NCBI GenBank assembly: GCA_033557465.1
Contig: CM066032.1
Location: forward strand, 1,315,118,191-1,315,182,190
DNA: 64,000 nt
Origin: Ichthyophis bannanicus
Lineage: Eukaryota; Chordata; Amphibia; Gymnophiona; Ichthyophiidae
Direction of reading: 5' to 3'
Shown here: positions 32,961 to 43,036 of the stretch, one piece after another
How positions within the stretch are numbered: position 1 is the stretch's first letter
How the letters are laid out: the number at the start of each line of letters is the position of its first letter
Program-made: the position numbers and the translations under genes
The notes under the pieces: generated by a model
The model's database searches: none
What the model saw: the letters and a program-made list of their open reading frames with translations, nothing else
Told to the model about the DNA's origin: nothing

Positions 32961-33785
32961 TGAAGGGGTGACCACATTGCAGAAGCGCAAATTATAATAT
33001 GTTCTTTTTCTTAAGAAGGGGGTTTCATCACTGGAGTTCACATCGCTGTTAAATCTAACTATTCTCAATGACTACAGCACTTATGGATTCTAGCACTTTG
33101 TGATTCCAGTTTTATGAAGCATTGGGGTGTAGTTCAGCTTCCTCAGCTTAGAGGAGTCCGTCTTCCTCTCAGCCTAAATCCAAGAGTCAGACTCAAAGCA
33201 CACTCTCTTCTGTGAAACTTCAATTATTCGCTTTCAAGTGAGATACCCAAGGTGCTCCCCTCCCATTTAGGTTGTGCTTAAATTATATTATTTTTTATGG
33301 ATAAAATAATCAGGATTTGTGATATACCAACCAGTGAGAGTCAATAATTTGCATGTCCCTATCCCTGCAGTTCCCTCAAGTCTGAGTAAAGTAGTCAGGT
33401 AGTTACCCACTGAAGAGTAATATTATACTTCAGCAACATGAGTACCCTCTGTCTACTCTGCTGGAAATTGTTTCAGCTGAGAGTTCTATAGAAATCCTTC
33501 CGTCACCTTCTCAGAACTTTTATGAAACCCCCTTGAGGTTTAGTCCAGTAAAAAAATATCCCTATCCTTCATTTATCCAATTTAATGGGCAACTCTGTAT
33601 TATGGGATCTGTAGAACTGATTTCAGTGGGTAGAATCAGGGGCTACAGATACCACACTGCTTTTACGATGTAAGTTCAAACCCAGAAATGGCCAAAACAT
33701 CTCCCTTCTAGAACTAGGTAACTCGAGCAGCTCTGCTTTGGATGATTCATGCTGTTACAGTCCCCAGCCAGGGCATAGGTGCACG
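32961..33785. other. Unassigned
   Basis: Nothing recognised. ATTTGCAT occurs at about 33,347 but no leader exon follows. Confidence 0.25.
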
Positions 33786-33981
33786 GCCAGCCCTAGAGTT
33801 GGTCCAAAGTGTTGGAGCTCTAGGCAAACATCAACTTTTACAGCTCCTCTGGCTGTCAATTAGTTAGCTTTGAATGGCCTGGTCAATTAGTTAGCTTTGA
33901 ATTGCCTAGTTTGCTTGCTGCCCGCTAGAGCTTTCTGCCCTAGGCAATTGCCTAGTTTGCCTAGTGGTTGGGCCGGCCCTG
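33785..33981. mobile_element. hAT-like non-autonomous fragment
   Basis: The right end ('ctaggcaattgcctagtttgc' then 'gggccggccctg') is a hAT-style terminus. The left end ('cagccctagagttgg') is only loosely matched. An internal direct repeat 'tcaattagttagctttgaat' is present at about 33,856 and 33,884. Confidence 0.5.
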
Positions 33982-34365
33982 CATAGGTGGCTACTTGACA
34001 GGGAATCTCAAGACCTGAATACTAGATAAGAACAAGACTAGAATTAGGATTGCTCAAGGTAAATTTTAAATTCACTGTGTCTCCAGCACAAAAGGACAAA
34101 CAAGGATTACTAGAAGCAAAGAACATGAGAAGAAACTGCAATCTTGAGTCCTCAGGAAACAAGACAGCTGGACACAAAGAATTAACCAGTATGAAAGAAG
34201 CCCAGAGGCGAGGCAGAACTACACAAGCCTGCCCTCGACTAGTTGCCATGTAACCAATTAGGAAGCAGAAACTAAGGTTACCAGAAATACAAGACACAGC
34301 TGAGAAAGGACTAGCTAAATCCAGATCTCCAGGGGGCAGAATAGCTCTTCCTAGAAGATTGGTAT

Positions 34366-34373
34366 CCTCCATC
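34366..34373 (+). repeat. 8-bp target duplication, left (CCTCCATC)
   Basis: A perfect match to 36,928-36,935, flanking the TAGGGTT element. Confidence 0.85.
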
Positions 34374-35059
34374 TAGGGTTACCAACTTTTTCACCGAGAA
34401 AAACCCGACACCTGTGGCTCGCCATGCTCCACCCATTCTCCGCCCCTAGTCCCACCCCTGCCCCGCCCCAGCCCCACCCACAAAAATTACCGAGGATACG
34501 TGTAGGCTAACTTCCTTGGTCAGATAATAATTAAACTGGGAACCCCAAAATCCAAACATGAAATGTACAACACTGGAGAAATAAAACTATAAAGTAATTT
34601 CCTCTTGCACTAAACAAAAACGCAAAGATGTTATCAATACACACTTCCCAGACCAAACATATTCCAGCTAATAAATTCAAAATAAAAAGTATTTTTCTAC
34701 CTTCTGTTTGGGCGTTTTATTTTTCAGTTGCAATTGCTCCAGTCACTTTCTTCTGGTTTCTTCGTGTCTTCTGCGAGCTATCCATTTGTCCTTTCTTCTC
34801 TTTTAGATGTTTTCCATTCTCTCTCTATTTCTGCTTTAACATACTGATTGTTTCCCTTTTGCTCTTTCCCCCAATTCTTTCCTTATTCCTTTATCATCCA
34901 TTTAAATTTCACCCTTCCATTCTCAAGCCCCTCACTCTCCCAATACCCAGCCCATCATAGACTTTTCTTCCACACAAAATATTTTCCCCTCTCCACTCAT
35001 TCCCCATCTAGTCTAGTCCTCCCCCAAAATCAGTTCCCTTATAGTTCTAGACCCACCCA

Positions 35060-36500
35060 GCATCCACTCTTCTAATCCCATTCTCCCATGCCCCACATCA
35101 GCCCATTTCCAGTCCTATTCTAGCTCTTCATCAGCCCATTTCCAGTGCTAGCCCTCACATCACAGACCATTTCCAGTCCTAGCCCTCCCCCAATCACAGC
35201 CCATTTCCAGTCCACGTCCCCCATCACAGCCTATTTCCAGTCCTAGGCCCCCCCCCATCACATCCCATTTGCAGTCGGAGTCCCCCCGCACCATCACAGC
35301 CCATTTGCAGTCCTACCCCCCCCCCACCATCGCAGTCCATTTGCAGTCCTAGCCCCCCTAATCACAACCTATTTCCAGTCCAGGTTCCCCCTCCCTCCAC
35401 CATAGCCCATTTCCAGTCCAAGTTCCCCCCCCCCCATAGCCCTTTTCCAGTCCAGGTCCCCCTCCCCATCACAACCCATTTCCAGTCCATGTCCCCCCCC
35501 CCTCCTAGCCCTTTTCCAGTCCAGGTCCCCCTCCCCATCAAAACCCATTTCCAGTCCATGTCCCCCCCCCCCCACATAGCCCTTTTACAGTCCAGGTCCC
35601 TCTCCCCATCACAGCCCATTTCTTTCCCGTCCAATGCCCCCCATAGCCCTTTTCCAGTCCAGGTCCCCCCCCTTCACAACCCATTTCCAGTCCAAGTCCC
35701 CCTAATCACAGCCTAGGTCCAGTCCATGTTGGCCCTCCCTCCGCCATAGCCCATTTCCAGCCCAAGTCCCCCCCCCCCTAGCCCACTTCCAGTCCCAGTT
35801 CCCCCCCCCCCATAGCCCTTTTTCAGTCCAGGTCCCCCTCCCCATCTCATCCCTGTTCCAGTCCATGTTCCCCCCCCCCCTAGCCCTTTTCCAGTCCAGG
35901 TCCCCCTCCCCATCAAAACCCATTTCCAGTCCATGTCCCCCCCTCCCACATAGCCCTTTTACAGTCCAGGTCCCCCTCCCCATCACAGCCCATTTCTTTC
36001 CAGTCCAATGCCCCCCCATAGCCCTTTTCCAGTCCAGGTCCCCCCCCCTTTCACAACCCATTTCCAGTCCAAGTCCCCCTAATCACAGCCTATTTCCAGT
36101 CCAAGTTCCCCCTCCCTCCGACATAGCCCATTTCCAGTCCCATTTCCCCCCCCATAGCCCTCTTCTAGACCAAGTTCCCCCCCCCCCATAGCCCTTTTCC
36201 AGTCCAGGTCCCCCTCCCCATCACAACCCATTTCCAGTCCACGTCACCCCCCCCCTAGCCCTTTTCCAGTCCAGGTCCCCCTCCCCATCAAAACCCATTT
36301 CCAGTCCATGTCCCCCCCCCATAGCCCTTTTACAGTCCAGGTCCCCTCCCATCACAGCCCATTTCTTTCCAGTCCAAGTCCCCCCCCCCCATAGCCCTTT
36401 TCCGGTCCAGGTCCCCCCCCCCCCATCACAACCCATTTCCAGTCAAATTCCCCCTCCTAGCCCTTTTCCAGTCCAGGCCCCCTCCCCCCATCACAGCCCA
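35060..36500 (+). repeat. C-rich minisatellite with 375-bp higher-order period
   Basis: The basic unit is about 33-40 bp: 'catcacagcccatttccagt' followed by 'ccaggtccccct' and a variable C-run. Variants of the unit ('ccatcaaaaccc', 'cttttacagtcc', 'catttctttcc') come in a fixed order that repeats. The phrase 'ccaggtccccctccccatca' plus 'aaaccc' starts at 35,521, 35,896 and 36,271, exactly 375 bp apart each time. The block has therefore been amplified as multimers. Confidence 0.85.
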
Positions 36501-36534
36501 GGCAGTCCTTGGCCTCCCCCCCCAAAACCGCGGC

Positions 36535-36905
36535 GGTCTGAGGCTTTAGAGGGAGCCGGGGAAGCCCGCGCGAGGCCCCGACTCCCTCTGTACAGCCGCC
36601 AGCGTGAAGAGCCTTTTCCTTCACGCTGGCGGCAGTTCCTGTGAAGCCGCGAATGCTGGGAAAGGTTAAAGGGCATTGCCTTTAACCTTTTCCACCAATC
36701 GCGGCTTCACAGAGGGAGTCGGGGCCTCGCGCGGGCTTACCCGGCTCCCTCTGAAGCCCTCCCGGTTGGGAGAAAAGTCGGTTTTTTTGCTCTGGCCGCT
36801 CCCGATCTTGCGGCCAGAGCAAAAAAAAACGGCTTTTCAAGGGCCGGTTTTGCCTCTGCGCCGGCAGCCGGCCTGGCCATGGAAAAACCGGCCAGGCCGG
36901 CTGAA
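36535..36905. repeat. Nested palindrome cluster
   Basis: An outer inverted repeat of about 50 bp ('agggagccggggaagcccgc' through 'gactccctctgt' at about 36,548-36,595, and its inverse at about 36,713-36,762, one or two mismatches) encloses two hairpins. One is 'gccgccagcgtgaag' with its inverse (36,595-36,633). The other is 'gaagccgcga' with its inverse, whose loop is itself the palindrome 'ggttaaaggcaatgcctttaacc'-like text (36,641-36,712). Two more follow: 'gctctggccgc' with flanking T/A runs (36,781-36,830), and 'gccggcctggcc' with its inverse (36,867-36,902). Confidence 0.85.
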
Positions 36906-36935
36906 AACCGGCCAGTTGGCAACCCTACCTCCATC

Positions 36936-39474
36936 CCAAAAGGCATAGCTTTGAGCTTTGAGCTTGGCCCATACTTGACAACTATATATGACGCTGGAAA
37001 ATTATCTCCACATTTTTGGTATTTTTCTTGTTATTTCAGGCTAAAAACAATGTGAAACAAGATGGGAAATGTTCTTGATATATCCCATGTTATTTCAAAT
37101 GAATGTACATCATTCGTTTTCATACGAATGGTAAAATATGACAAATGGAGATTGGAGACATATTCAGTTTATTTTGTTGTCTATGAACCAAATTGCTGGA
37201 TCCACAATTTTGAATCAATCAACATTTATTTTGTTCATTTCCATCATAGGGTTAGTACTCTCACAGACACAGTGGACCTGCTCTTGGAGGGCAAGAATAG
37301 GAGCTGGTGGGGGACAAGCCAGAAACATGAAGCACTTTAGCCAGTTATCTAGAACCTTTTGACAAGCAGCCAGCCAAGCCTATCACTGCCTGACATATGC
37401 AACTCCCATGGGCTAGCAGGGAATGAAAACAAAGGAAGAGGGCAGGGAACCATTTTCTCTCAGTCTTTCAAGAGAGAGAAGAAATCCCATGCTTTCTAGC
37501 TGTAAGGCTTCAGCAAAAATTTGCTGGTCTAGTAGGTATTAAGAAAAAAATAATCCAAAAAACACCAAGAGCTGTGTTAATCAGAGAAAAAGTGTGCTTT
37601 GAAGTTTGGCAGGGTTGTTGGATCTTGGAGGGGAAGGGTGTGTTTGTATGTAACTACTAGCTGAGGAGATCAACCAAGCAGTGCTAGGAACACTGGGAAA
37701 TATGGTTAGAGATAGTGACAGAGATCTCTTGTAGAAGCACAGAAAAATGTGTTTTTCAAGATTTTCATGGTACTACTTACTGCTGGTTCAGGGTAAGCAT
37801 AGAAAGCTGAACGACAACCATCAGCGTATTTATCTGACAAGCAGTGATTTATAACAACCTCACACCCACTGGCTCCATAGAAAAGGACCATCTGATAACA
37901 TAATTAAGATATGTTTAGGATAGTTTTACTTTCAAAGGCTTCTTCCAACTGACTAGAACATCAGCAGAAGGCCAGAGGAAGCTGAAGAGGATCTGCCAGA
38001 CTCTAAGGGGTTAACATTATAAAGTCATTTTAGTACATAGATGTGTGTAAAACAGCTCTTATTAAATTGTGCCAGGCCTGAAAGTACATAAAATGGCATA
38101 ATTGCAGGTACCTTTACTGTAGGCATTGCCGGGGCACAGTTTGAGCGTAACACAGATGGAATTGTGAAGTATATGGGTTGAATATAAAATATGCTAATCA
38201 ACATGTCGGCTTGAATATTTTACACATGGGTATTTACACCTGTTCTTGAGCAGACATAATGCCGCATCTTCAATTTAGCTGTGTTTGCTGCAGGGCTAAT
38301 ATTTTATAAAGACATACAGGTGCCAAAGATGTTTTATTAGAAGCTCTATTCATACTTTGGATGTCTGAAACAGGTACACAAACATCCAAAGCATGGAGAC
38401 ATCCCAGGTGCGGGGAAATCTATCTAGCACATGGGAATGGAAAGAGCATATCCAGGGCATTGCAAAGATCACAGACATGCGCGTCAGATTTCAGAGAAGG
38501 CAGGTATGTCCCCGTCCCTATCCAAGCCTATACCTGCTCCAGGGCATGAAGAGCTCTCCGAAAAGTGCTCATTTTGCCAGTACAGCATCTGAGGGGTTAG
38601 GAGAAGATGGTACTCTAATATCCCTAGAACTGTTTATACCCGTAATGACAGGTGATTGGTATTGGGGTATCCTGTTTTGTGATTTCTGCACTGATAAATG
38701 TCTCCACTGGCAGACTGGCTCACTGGGACACACACCCTGTCTGGAATACTATTGCGGGGGTGTCTATGTAGCCATCGAGAGTGCTGTGTATATCAGTATA
38801 TCTATGTTTCTGAAATCATGCTCCATCATACAGTGGTATAAACAAGCAGATAGGTGCCTTTTAGGACATTTTACCAATGCACCCTACTCTGAAATTATGT
38901 TTATGTTTATTAAAATGTGCTATACTGCTCTTCATTATAATGTCAAAGTGGTTTACACTGTAAATATCAGTGGATATAAAACAATTACAATCCAACTATT
39001 AAGATACAAAGAAAACTATCGCCTTTGAGAGTGATTTCATAAGGGAGTCACGTAAAGATACATGCCATTTACATATGTAAGTCGCTATTTTCAAGTGCAC
39101 GCGAATGGGCACGTATGTGTAAACATTAGGCAGTTGCTATTCTCTAAGCAGCCCATAAGTCTGATGCTGCGTATTTTCAGTGTCAGTGTGCACAGGGGCA
39201 GAGTATGAACAGAGCATGGGAAAAGCGCAAATTTACATCCACAAGTTATAAAATACTGTAACTTACAAGCATTCTTGAACAATCTAGGTACAGGCATTTA
39301 CTGCGGCCATAGGGCAGGTGCAGTTGTGGCAACCAGTTTGATGTGCATTTTGATGCACGCACTTCACTTTATAAAATAGGCCTCAAAGACATGCAAACTA
39401 GCGTGTGTCAGCTCAATGGAAGTTTATAATATTACCCTCATGTTACTGTCTTCCTCTATGTGTGACCCCTCTTC
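36936..39474. other. Unassigned region
   Basis: No full gene. One exon-like segment is listed separately at 37,781-37,891. An L2/SINE-type tail is at about 38,895-38,970 ('tgtttattaaaatgtgctatactgctcttc...caaagtggtttaca'). Confidence 0.35.
37781..37891 (-). other. Exon-like segment of unknown gene
   Basis: On the - strand a 111-bp open stretch lies between a TTATCAG acceptor and a perfect GTAAGT donor (inverse of 37,775-37,780). It reads MVLFYGASGCEVVINHCLSD and KYADGCRSAFYAYPEPA, with three cysteines. The length is a multiple of three. I do not recognise the sequence. It may be one exon of a neighbouring or broken gene, or chance. Confidence 0.2.
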
Positions 39475-40110
39475 TTAAGAACATAAGAACATAAGATATG
39501 CCATACTGGGTCAGACCAAGGTCCATCAAGCCCAGTATTCTGTTTCCAACAGTGGCCAATCTAGGTCATATGTACCTAGCAGTTTCCCCAAGAGACACAA
39601 GTTCCACAATGCTTGTACTGGGTCAAGCATTGATATCTTCGGTCACTTCTTAATAATGGTTTATGGACCTTTCCTCCAGGAACTTGTCCAAACCTTTTTT
39701 AAACCCAGCTACACTAACAGCCTTTACTACATCCTCCGGTAACAAATTCCAGAGTTTGATTACACATTGAGTGAAAAAATATTTTCTTTTATTAGTCTTA
39801 AATAGTTTACCCTGTAGCTTCATTGCATGTCCCCTAGTCTTTCTATATTCTGATAAGGTAAACAATCGATCTACGTTTACCCGTTCCACTCCGTTCATTA
39901 ATTTATAGACTTCTATCATATCTCCCCTCAGCCGTCTCTTTTCCAGGTTAAAGAGCCCTAACCTTTTTAGCCTTTCTTCATAGGAGTATCCTTCCATCCC
40001 CTTTACCATTTTGGTGGCTCTTCTCTGTACCTTTTCTAAAATCGCTATATCCTTTTTAAGATACGGCGACCAGAATTGCACACAATATTCAAGGTGCGGT
40101 CTCACCATGG
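39475..40110 (-). mobile_element. CR1 3' fragment, young
   Basis: The C-terminal CR1 RT frame is open for 152 codons (39,650-40,108: [20 protein letters not shown] to [17 protein letters not shown]). It is followed by the 3' UTR with 'gacccagtatggcatatctt' inverse and the terminal 'ttcttatg' repeat at 39,478-39,495. It is 5'-truncated at about 40,110. It is very similar to the + strand copy at 49,083-49,672, so this subfamily was active recently. Confidence 0.9.
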
Positions 40111-40207
40111 AACCATGTTCTGCGTGTTAGTTATCTTGTGTTATAATCGCTCTGCTTTTTCTCTGTTCCCTCTGTTTTTTGGCTGTATAAATTGCCTCGC
40201 TGTTTGC

Positions 40208-40250
40208 AGGGCCAGCTCAAGGTATTCTGGTGCCCTAAGCTAAGGTTTGC
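40208..40250 (+). mobile_element. Solo hAT-type end
   Basis: 'cagggccagctcaagg...tggtgccctaagc' resembles the termini of hAT MITEs ('cagggctggctcaag' inverse at 2,901-2,915). No partner end is seen, probably because the RTE insertion or a deletion removed it. Confidence 0.4.
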
Positions 40251-40709
40251 TCAAGAATTCATTTTAAATGCTGCTGAGAAGATCAAGATAAGGTGAAAAG
40301 TATAGACAGAGTCATTATACCATAGAGATCAAGTGGACCAATGGCTGTTTCAACCTGTACCTGTATTGTTGGTGATGAAAGAAGAAGTCGAAGCAGCACT
40401 TTAGACATTATCAAAGAGCACAGCACCAGGCAGTGATGGCATTCCCGCTGAAGTATTACAGCAATCAGATGCAGGTAAAGATCGGTGTTCATGCAAATAT
40501 TGAAGAAAGGTGATGCAACTGACTGTGGAAATTATCACACAATCACTCTGATTCCACAAGCCAACAAGATTCTACTCAAGATTATTTAGCAGAGATTACA
40601 ACCATACCTGTAATGAGAACTGCCTGGAATGCAAGCAGATCAGAGGAAAGGGCGAGAACGAGAGGCGTCATCACGGATGTAAGATGGATCCTTGAAAAGA
40701 CAAAAGAAT
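40251..40709 (+). mobile_element. RTE/BovB-type LINE, part before transposon copy 2
   Basis: The text 'gattctactcaagattatttagcagagatt' and 'gatgtaagatggatccttgaaaagacaaaa' matches the RTE copy at 14,060-15,130 read inverted. It is broken by stops. It is interrupted at 40,709 and resumes at 43,247. Confidence 0.8.
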
Positions 40710-40913
40710 ACACAGGTACTCGCGCTGGCGCATGTTCTTTCCTGTTCGCCTCGCCTCGTTCGCTCGCTCAAACACGGTGGTTGCGACATGAACGTTCCTG
40801 TCAAATTTCAGTTTCTTGCAAGTTCATTATTACCTTTTGTTTGCTCAGTCGTAATCCAGCTTTATTCCGAAGTGGTTCACTACAGTTGTAGTTTGCAGTG
40901 CTGTGTATTTGTG

Positions 40914-42641
40914 ATGGCTCACAGAGCCAGAGGTTGCGTCAACTCTCCGGACAGTTTTTGTTTTATTTGTGGGGAATATACCGTGAAAAAGCGGCAGAGG
41001 AACATTTCTGCATTTATTAAAAAAGTATATTTCGCCTATTTCGGTTTGAAGTTAGGCGATCAAGACAAACCGTGGGCTCCTCACAAAGTGTGCAAGACAT
41101 GTGAGGAAGATCTACGCTTATGGATGAAAGGTAAAAAACAAGCATTTCGTTTCGGAATACCTATGATGTGGCGTGAACAAAGAGACCACAGCAGTGACTG
41201 CTATTTTTGCTCTTGCATTGTGAAGGGATACAACTTAAAAAATAAGAACGTAATAAGTTACCCCAACCTTCCCTCAGCAATTAGGCCTATGCCTCATAGC
41301 AACGAAGTACCTGTGCCTGAACCACCAAAATCTTTGGATCATATTTGTGTGGACGGTTCTGATCATGATGAGACTCATCAGATGGCTTTTCCCGATGAGT
41401 CCAGTACTTCCGAGTTTGAAACTGAACCAGATCCGAAACCTGAACTTTTCTCTCAAGCTGAATTGAATGATTTAGTCCGGGATTTAGGACTCCCAAAAGA
41501 TGCTGCCCAACTGCTAGGTTCTCGGCTTAAACAGAAAAATCTATTGTCACCAGGAACAACTTTTTATTGGTACCGCAACCACGAGACAGAATTTTTGAAG
41601 TATTTCAGCAAAGAGGAAGATTTGGTATTTTGCAACGATATATACGGAGTGATGGAAAAGTTTAAACTCAAGTATGATTCTGCTGAATGGCGGCTGTTCA
41701 TTGATTCGTCAAAAGACAGCATAAAAGGTGTTCTTCTTCATAATGGCAACACATTCGCTTCAGTTCCTATTGCTCACTCTGTTATTCTCCAAGAAAAATA
41801 CGAGAATTTGGCCCTGATTCTTCAGAAGATTCGTTATGATGAGCATAAGTGGATGATTTGTGGAGACTTTAAAATTCTATCCATGCTATTAGGGCAGCAA
41901 TCCGGTTTCACCAAATATCCCTGCTTCCTTTGCTTATGGGATAGCCGGGCCCGCGACCTACACTGGGGGAAAAAAGACTGGCCAATTCGGAAGTATTTGA
42001 GACCCGGTGAGAAAAATGTTCTTCATGAGAGCTTGGTACCTCGTGATAAAATTCTATTACCACCTCTCCACATTAAGTTGGGTCTCATTAAGCAATTCAT
42101 CAAGTCCCTTCCAAAAGATGGTGAGTGCTTTCGGTACCTTTGCTCAAAGTTCCCCCGACTTTCTGAAGCAAAGCTAAAGGAAGGAGTGTTTGTTGGCCCT
42201 GATATAAGGAAACTCATTTCAGATGGAGCATTCGCTGAAACGATGTCTGAGAAGGAAAAAGAAGCCTGGGATTCCTTCAAGGATGTTGTCCTAAAATTCT
42301 TGGGGAACAGGCGGGATGAGAACTATAAGGATATTGTTGCCAGGATGCTCAATGCCTTCAAAGAACAAGGCTGTAACATGAGCCTGAAAGTCCATTTCTT
42401 GCACTCCCATGTGAACTACTTTCCCGAAAACCTGGGGGCGTACAGTGAAGAACAAGGTGAAAGGTTTCACCAGGACATCAAGGACGCAGAGAGAAGGTAC
42501 CAAGGAAGATGGAACACCACTATGATGGCTGATTTCTGCTGGTTGCTGCTGCGGGAAACCCCAGATGAAAAATACGCCAAGCAGCGCACCAAGAGAAGCA
42601 TTCGGGGGAAGAAGAAACGGGCCCACCAGGAGATTGATTGA
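40914..42641 (+). CDS. Transposase-like zinc-finger protein, 575 aa, open reading frame
   Basis: The start is set at MAHRARGCVNS, since the upstream in-frame extension runs into the RTE host and 5' non-coding sequence. Visible parts: a CxxC...CxxC finger (Cys16, Cys19, Cys60, Cys63), a second Cys group (Cys96, Cys99, Cys101), and an acidic linker (about 150-190). The central and C-terminal region has RNase H-like features: FIDSSKDSIKG (Asp264), MICGDFKIL (Asp318), YPCFLCLWDSRAR (Cys337, Cys340), PPLHIKLG, and LGAYSEEQGERFHQD (Glu512/513/516, His519), with a basic tail. Asp264-Asp318-Glu516 is my proposed DDE triad and is inference. Its position within matching transposon ends supports a role in cutting and joining those ends in the nucleus. 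AATAAA lies 62 bp after the stop (42,704-42,709). The 5' promoter region is largely deleted. Confidence 0.75.
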   Translation: MAHRARGCVNSPDSFCFICGEYTVKKRQRNISAFIKKVYFAYFGLKLGDQDKPWAPHKVCKTCEEDLRLWMKGKKQAFRFGIPMMWREQRDHSSDCYFCSCIVKGYNLKNKNVISYPNLPSAIRPMPHSNEVPVPEPPKSLDHICVDGSDHDETHQMAFPDESSTSEFETEPDPKPELFSQAELNDLVRDLGLPKDAAQLLGSRLKQKNLLSPGTTFYWYRNHETEFLKYFSKEEDLVFCNDIYGVMEKFKLKYDSAEWRLFIDSSKDSIKGVLLHNGNTFASVPIAHSVILQEKYENLALILQKIRYDEHKWMICGDFKILSMLLGQQSGFTKYPCFLCLWDSRARDLHWGKKDWPIRKYLRPGEKNVLHESLVPRDKILLPPLHIKLGLIKQFIKSLPKDGECFRYLCSKFPRLSEAKLKEGVFVGPDIRKLISDGAFAETMSEKEKEAWDSFKDVVLKFLGNRRDENYKDIVARMLNAFKEQGCNMSLKVHFLHSHVNYFPENLGAYSEEQGERFHQDIKDAERRYQGRWNTTMMADFCWLLLRETPDEKYAKQRTKRSIRGKKKRAHQEID

Positions 42642-42760
42642 CCCAAGAATGACTTTAAAATCTAAACTGTGTTGACAAATATCGTGTTTTTACTAAACTT
42701 TGAAATAAAAATTTGCTAGTTATTACCACAGTGTCGGATCTCATTTTTAAAATTTTATTT

Positions 42761-43036
42761 TCACACCATCGGGTGTTTGTCTTCATGTATTGCAATGGTG
42801 CGGTTTGCGTTTTCTATTCTTACATACATACCTGTACAACATTTTTTGCACATTTCTTTGCTTTGCTTTGTGTCTAACCTCGCTCTTATATGCTCAATGT
42901 TTGTGCACATGTATGTGGCTGTTTTAAGTGCAGACAATTTTGCTACCATCACAGTGTGTTTTGTTGACATTACTCTATTCTTATGTGCTGCCTTGTTACA
43001 ATTTTCTTTATTCTTATTTGAATAACTACTAAACAA
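42761..43036 (-). CDS. Hypothetical 91-residue protein, convergent ORF of transposon copy 2
   Basis: It runs from the 3' terminal region toward the transposase gene and ends tail-to-tail with it. The two stops are about 120 bp apart, with one AATAAA for each strand between them (42,704-42,709 on +, 42,754-42,759 on -). The protein is basic and has a CTNIEH...MCKKCC arrangement (Cys44, His49, Cys63, Cys66, Cys67) that could bind a metal. It has no family that I recognise. The 207 bp between its ATG and the element end would have to hold its promoter. The opposite strand is also open (82 codons, hydrophobic), so the coding strand is not certain. Confidence 0.35.
   Translation of the reverse strand: MFSSYSNKNKENCNKAAHKNRVMSTKHTVMVAKLSALKTATYMCTNIEHIRARLDTKQSKEMCKKCCTGMYVRIENANRTIAIHEDKHPMV

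Larger units (their letters stand above)
34374..36927. mobile_element. TAGGGTT-ended non-autonomous transposon with satellite core and palindromic right end
   Basis: A 2,554-bp element bounded by TAGGGTTACCAACT at the left and the inverse of TAGGGTTGCCAACT at the right, with a perfect 8-bp target duplication (CCTCCATC). TAGGG-type ends plus 8-bp duplications fit the hAT superfamily (family knowledge), but there is no transposase. From left to right there is a GC-rich left end (34,374-34,490), AT-rich then C-rich filler (34,490-35,060), a minisatellite (about 35,060-36,500), and a right end of about 400 bp made of nested inverted repeats. Frames reading DWKWVLMGRGTWTGK on the - strand come only from the satellite. 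Confidence 0.75.

Noticed and set aside
33346..33353. ATTTGCAT octamer at 33.35 kb
   Set aside because: No TATA box, leader or V exon is found in the next several hundred bases.
35362..36436. Gly/Trp/Lys-rich repetitive ORFs on the - strand (DWKWVLMGRGTWTGK pattern)
   Set aside because: They are translations of the C-rich minisatellite and shift with each C-run.
40692..40913. 74-codon N-terminal extension of the transposase ORF
   Set aside because: It starts in the RTE host sequence, outside the transposon, and crosses the 5' deletion junction. The ATG at 40,914 gives the natural start.
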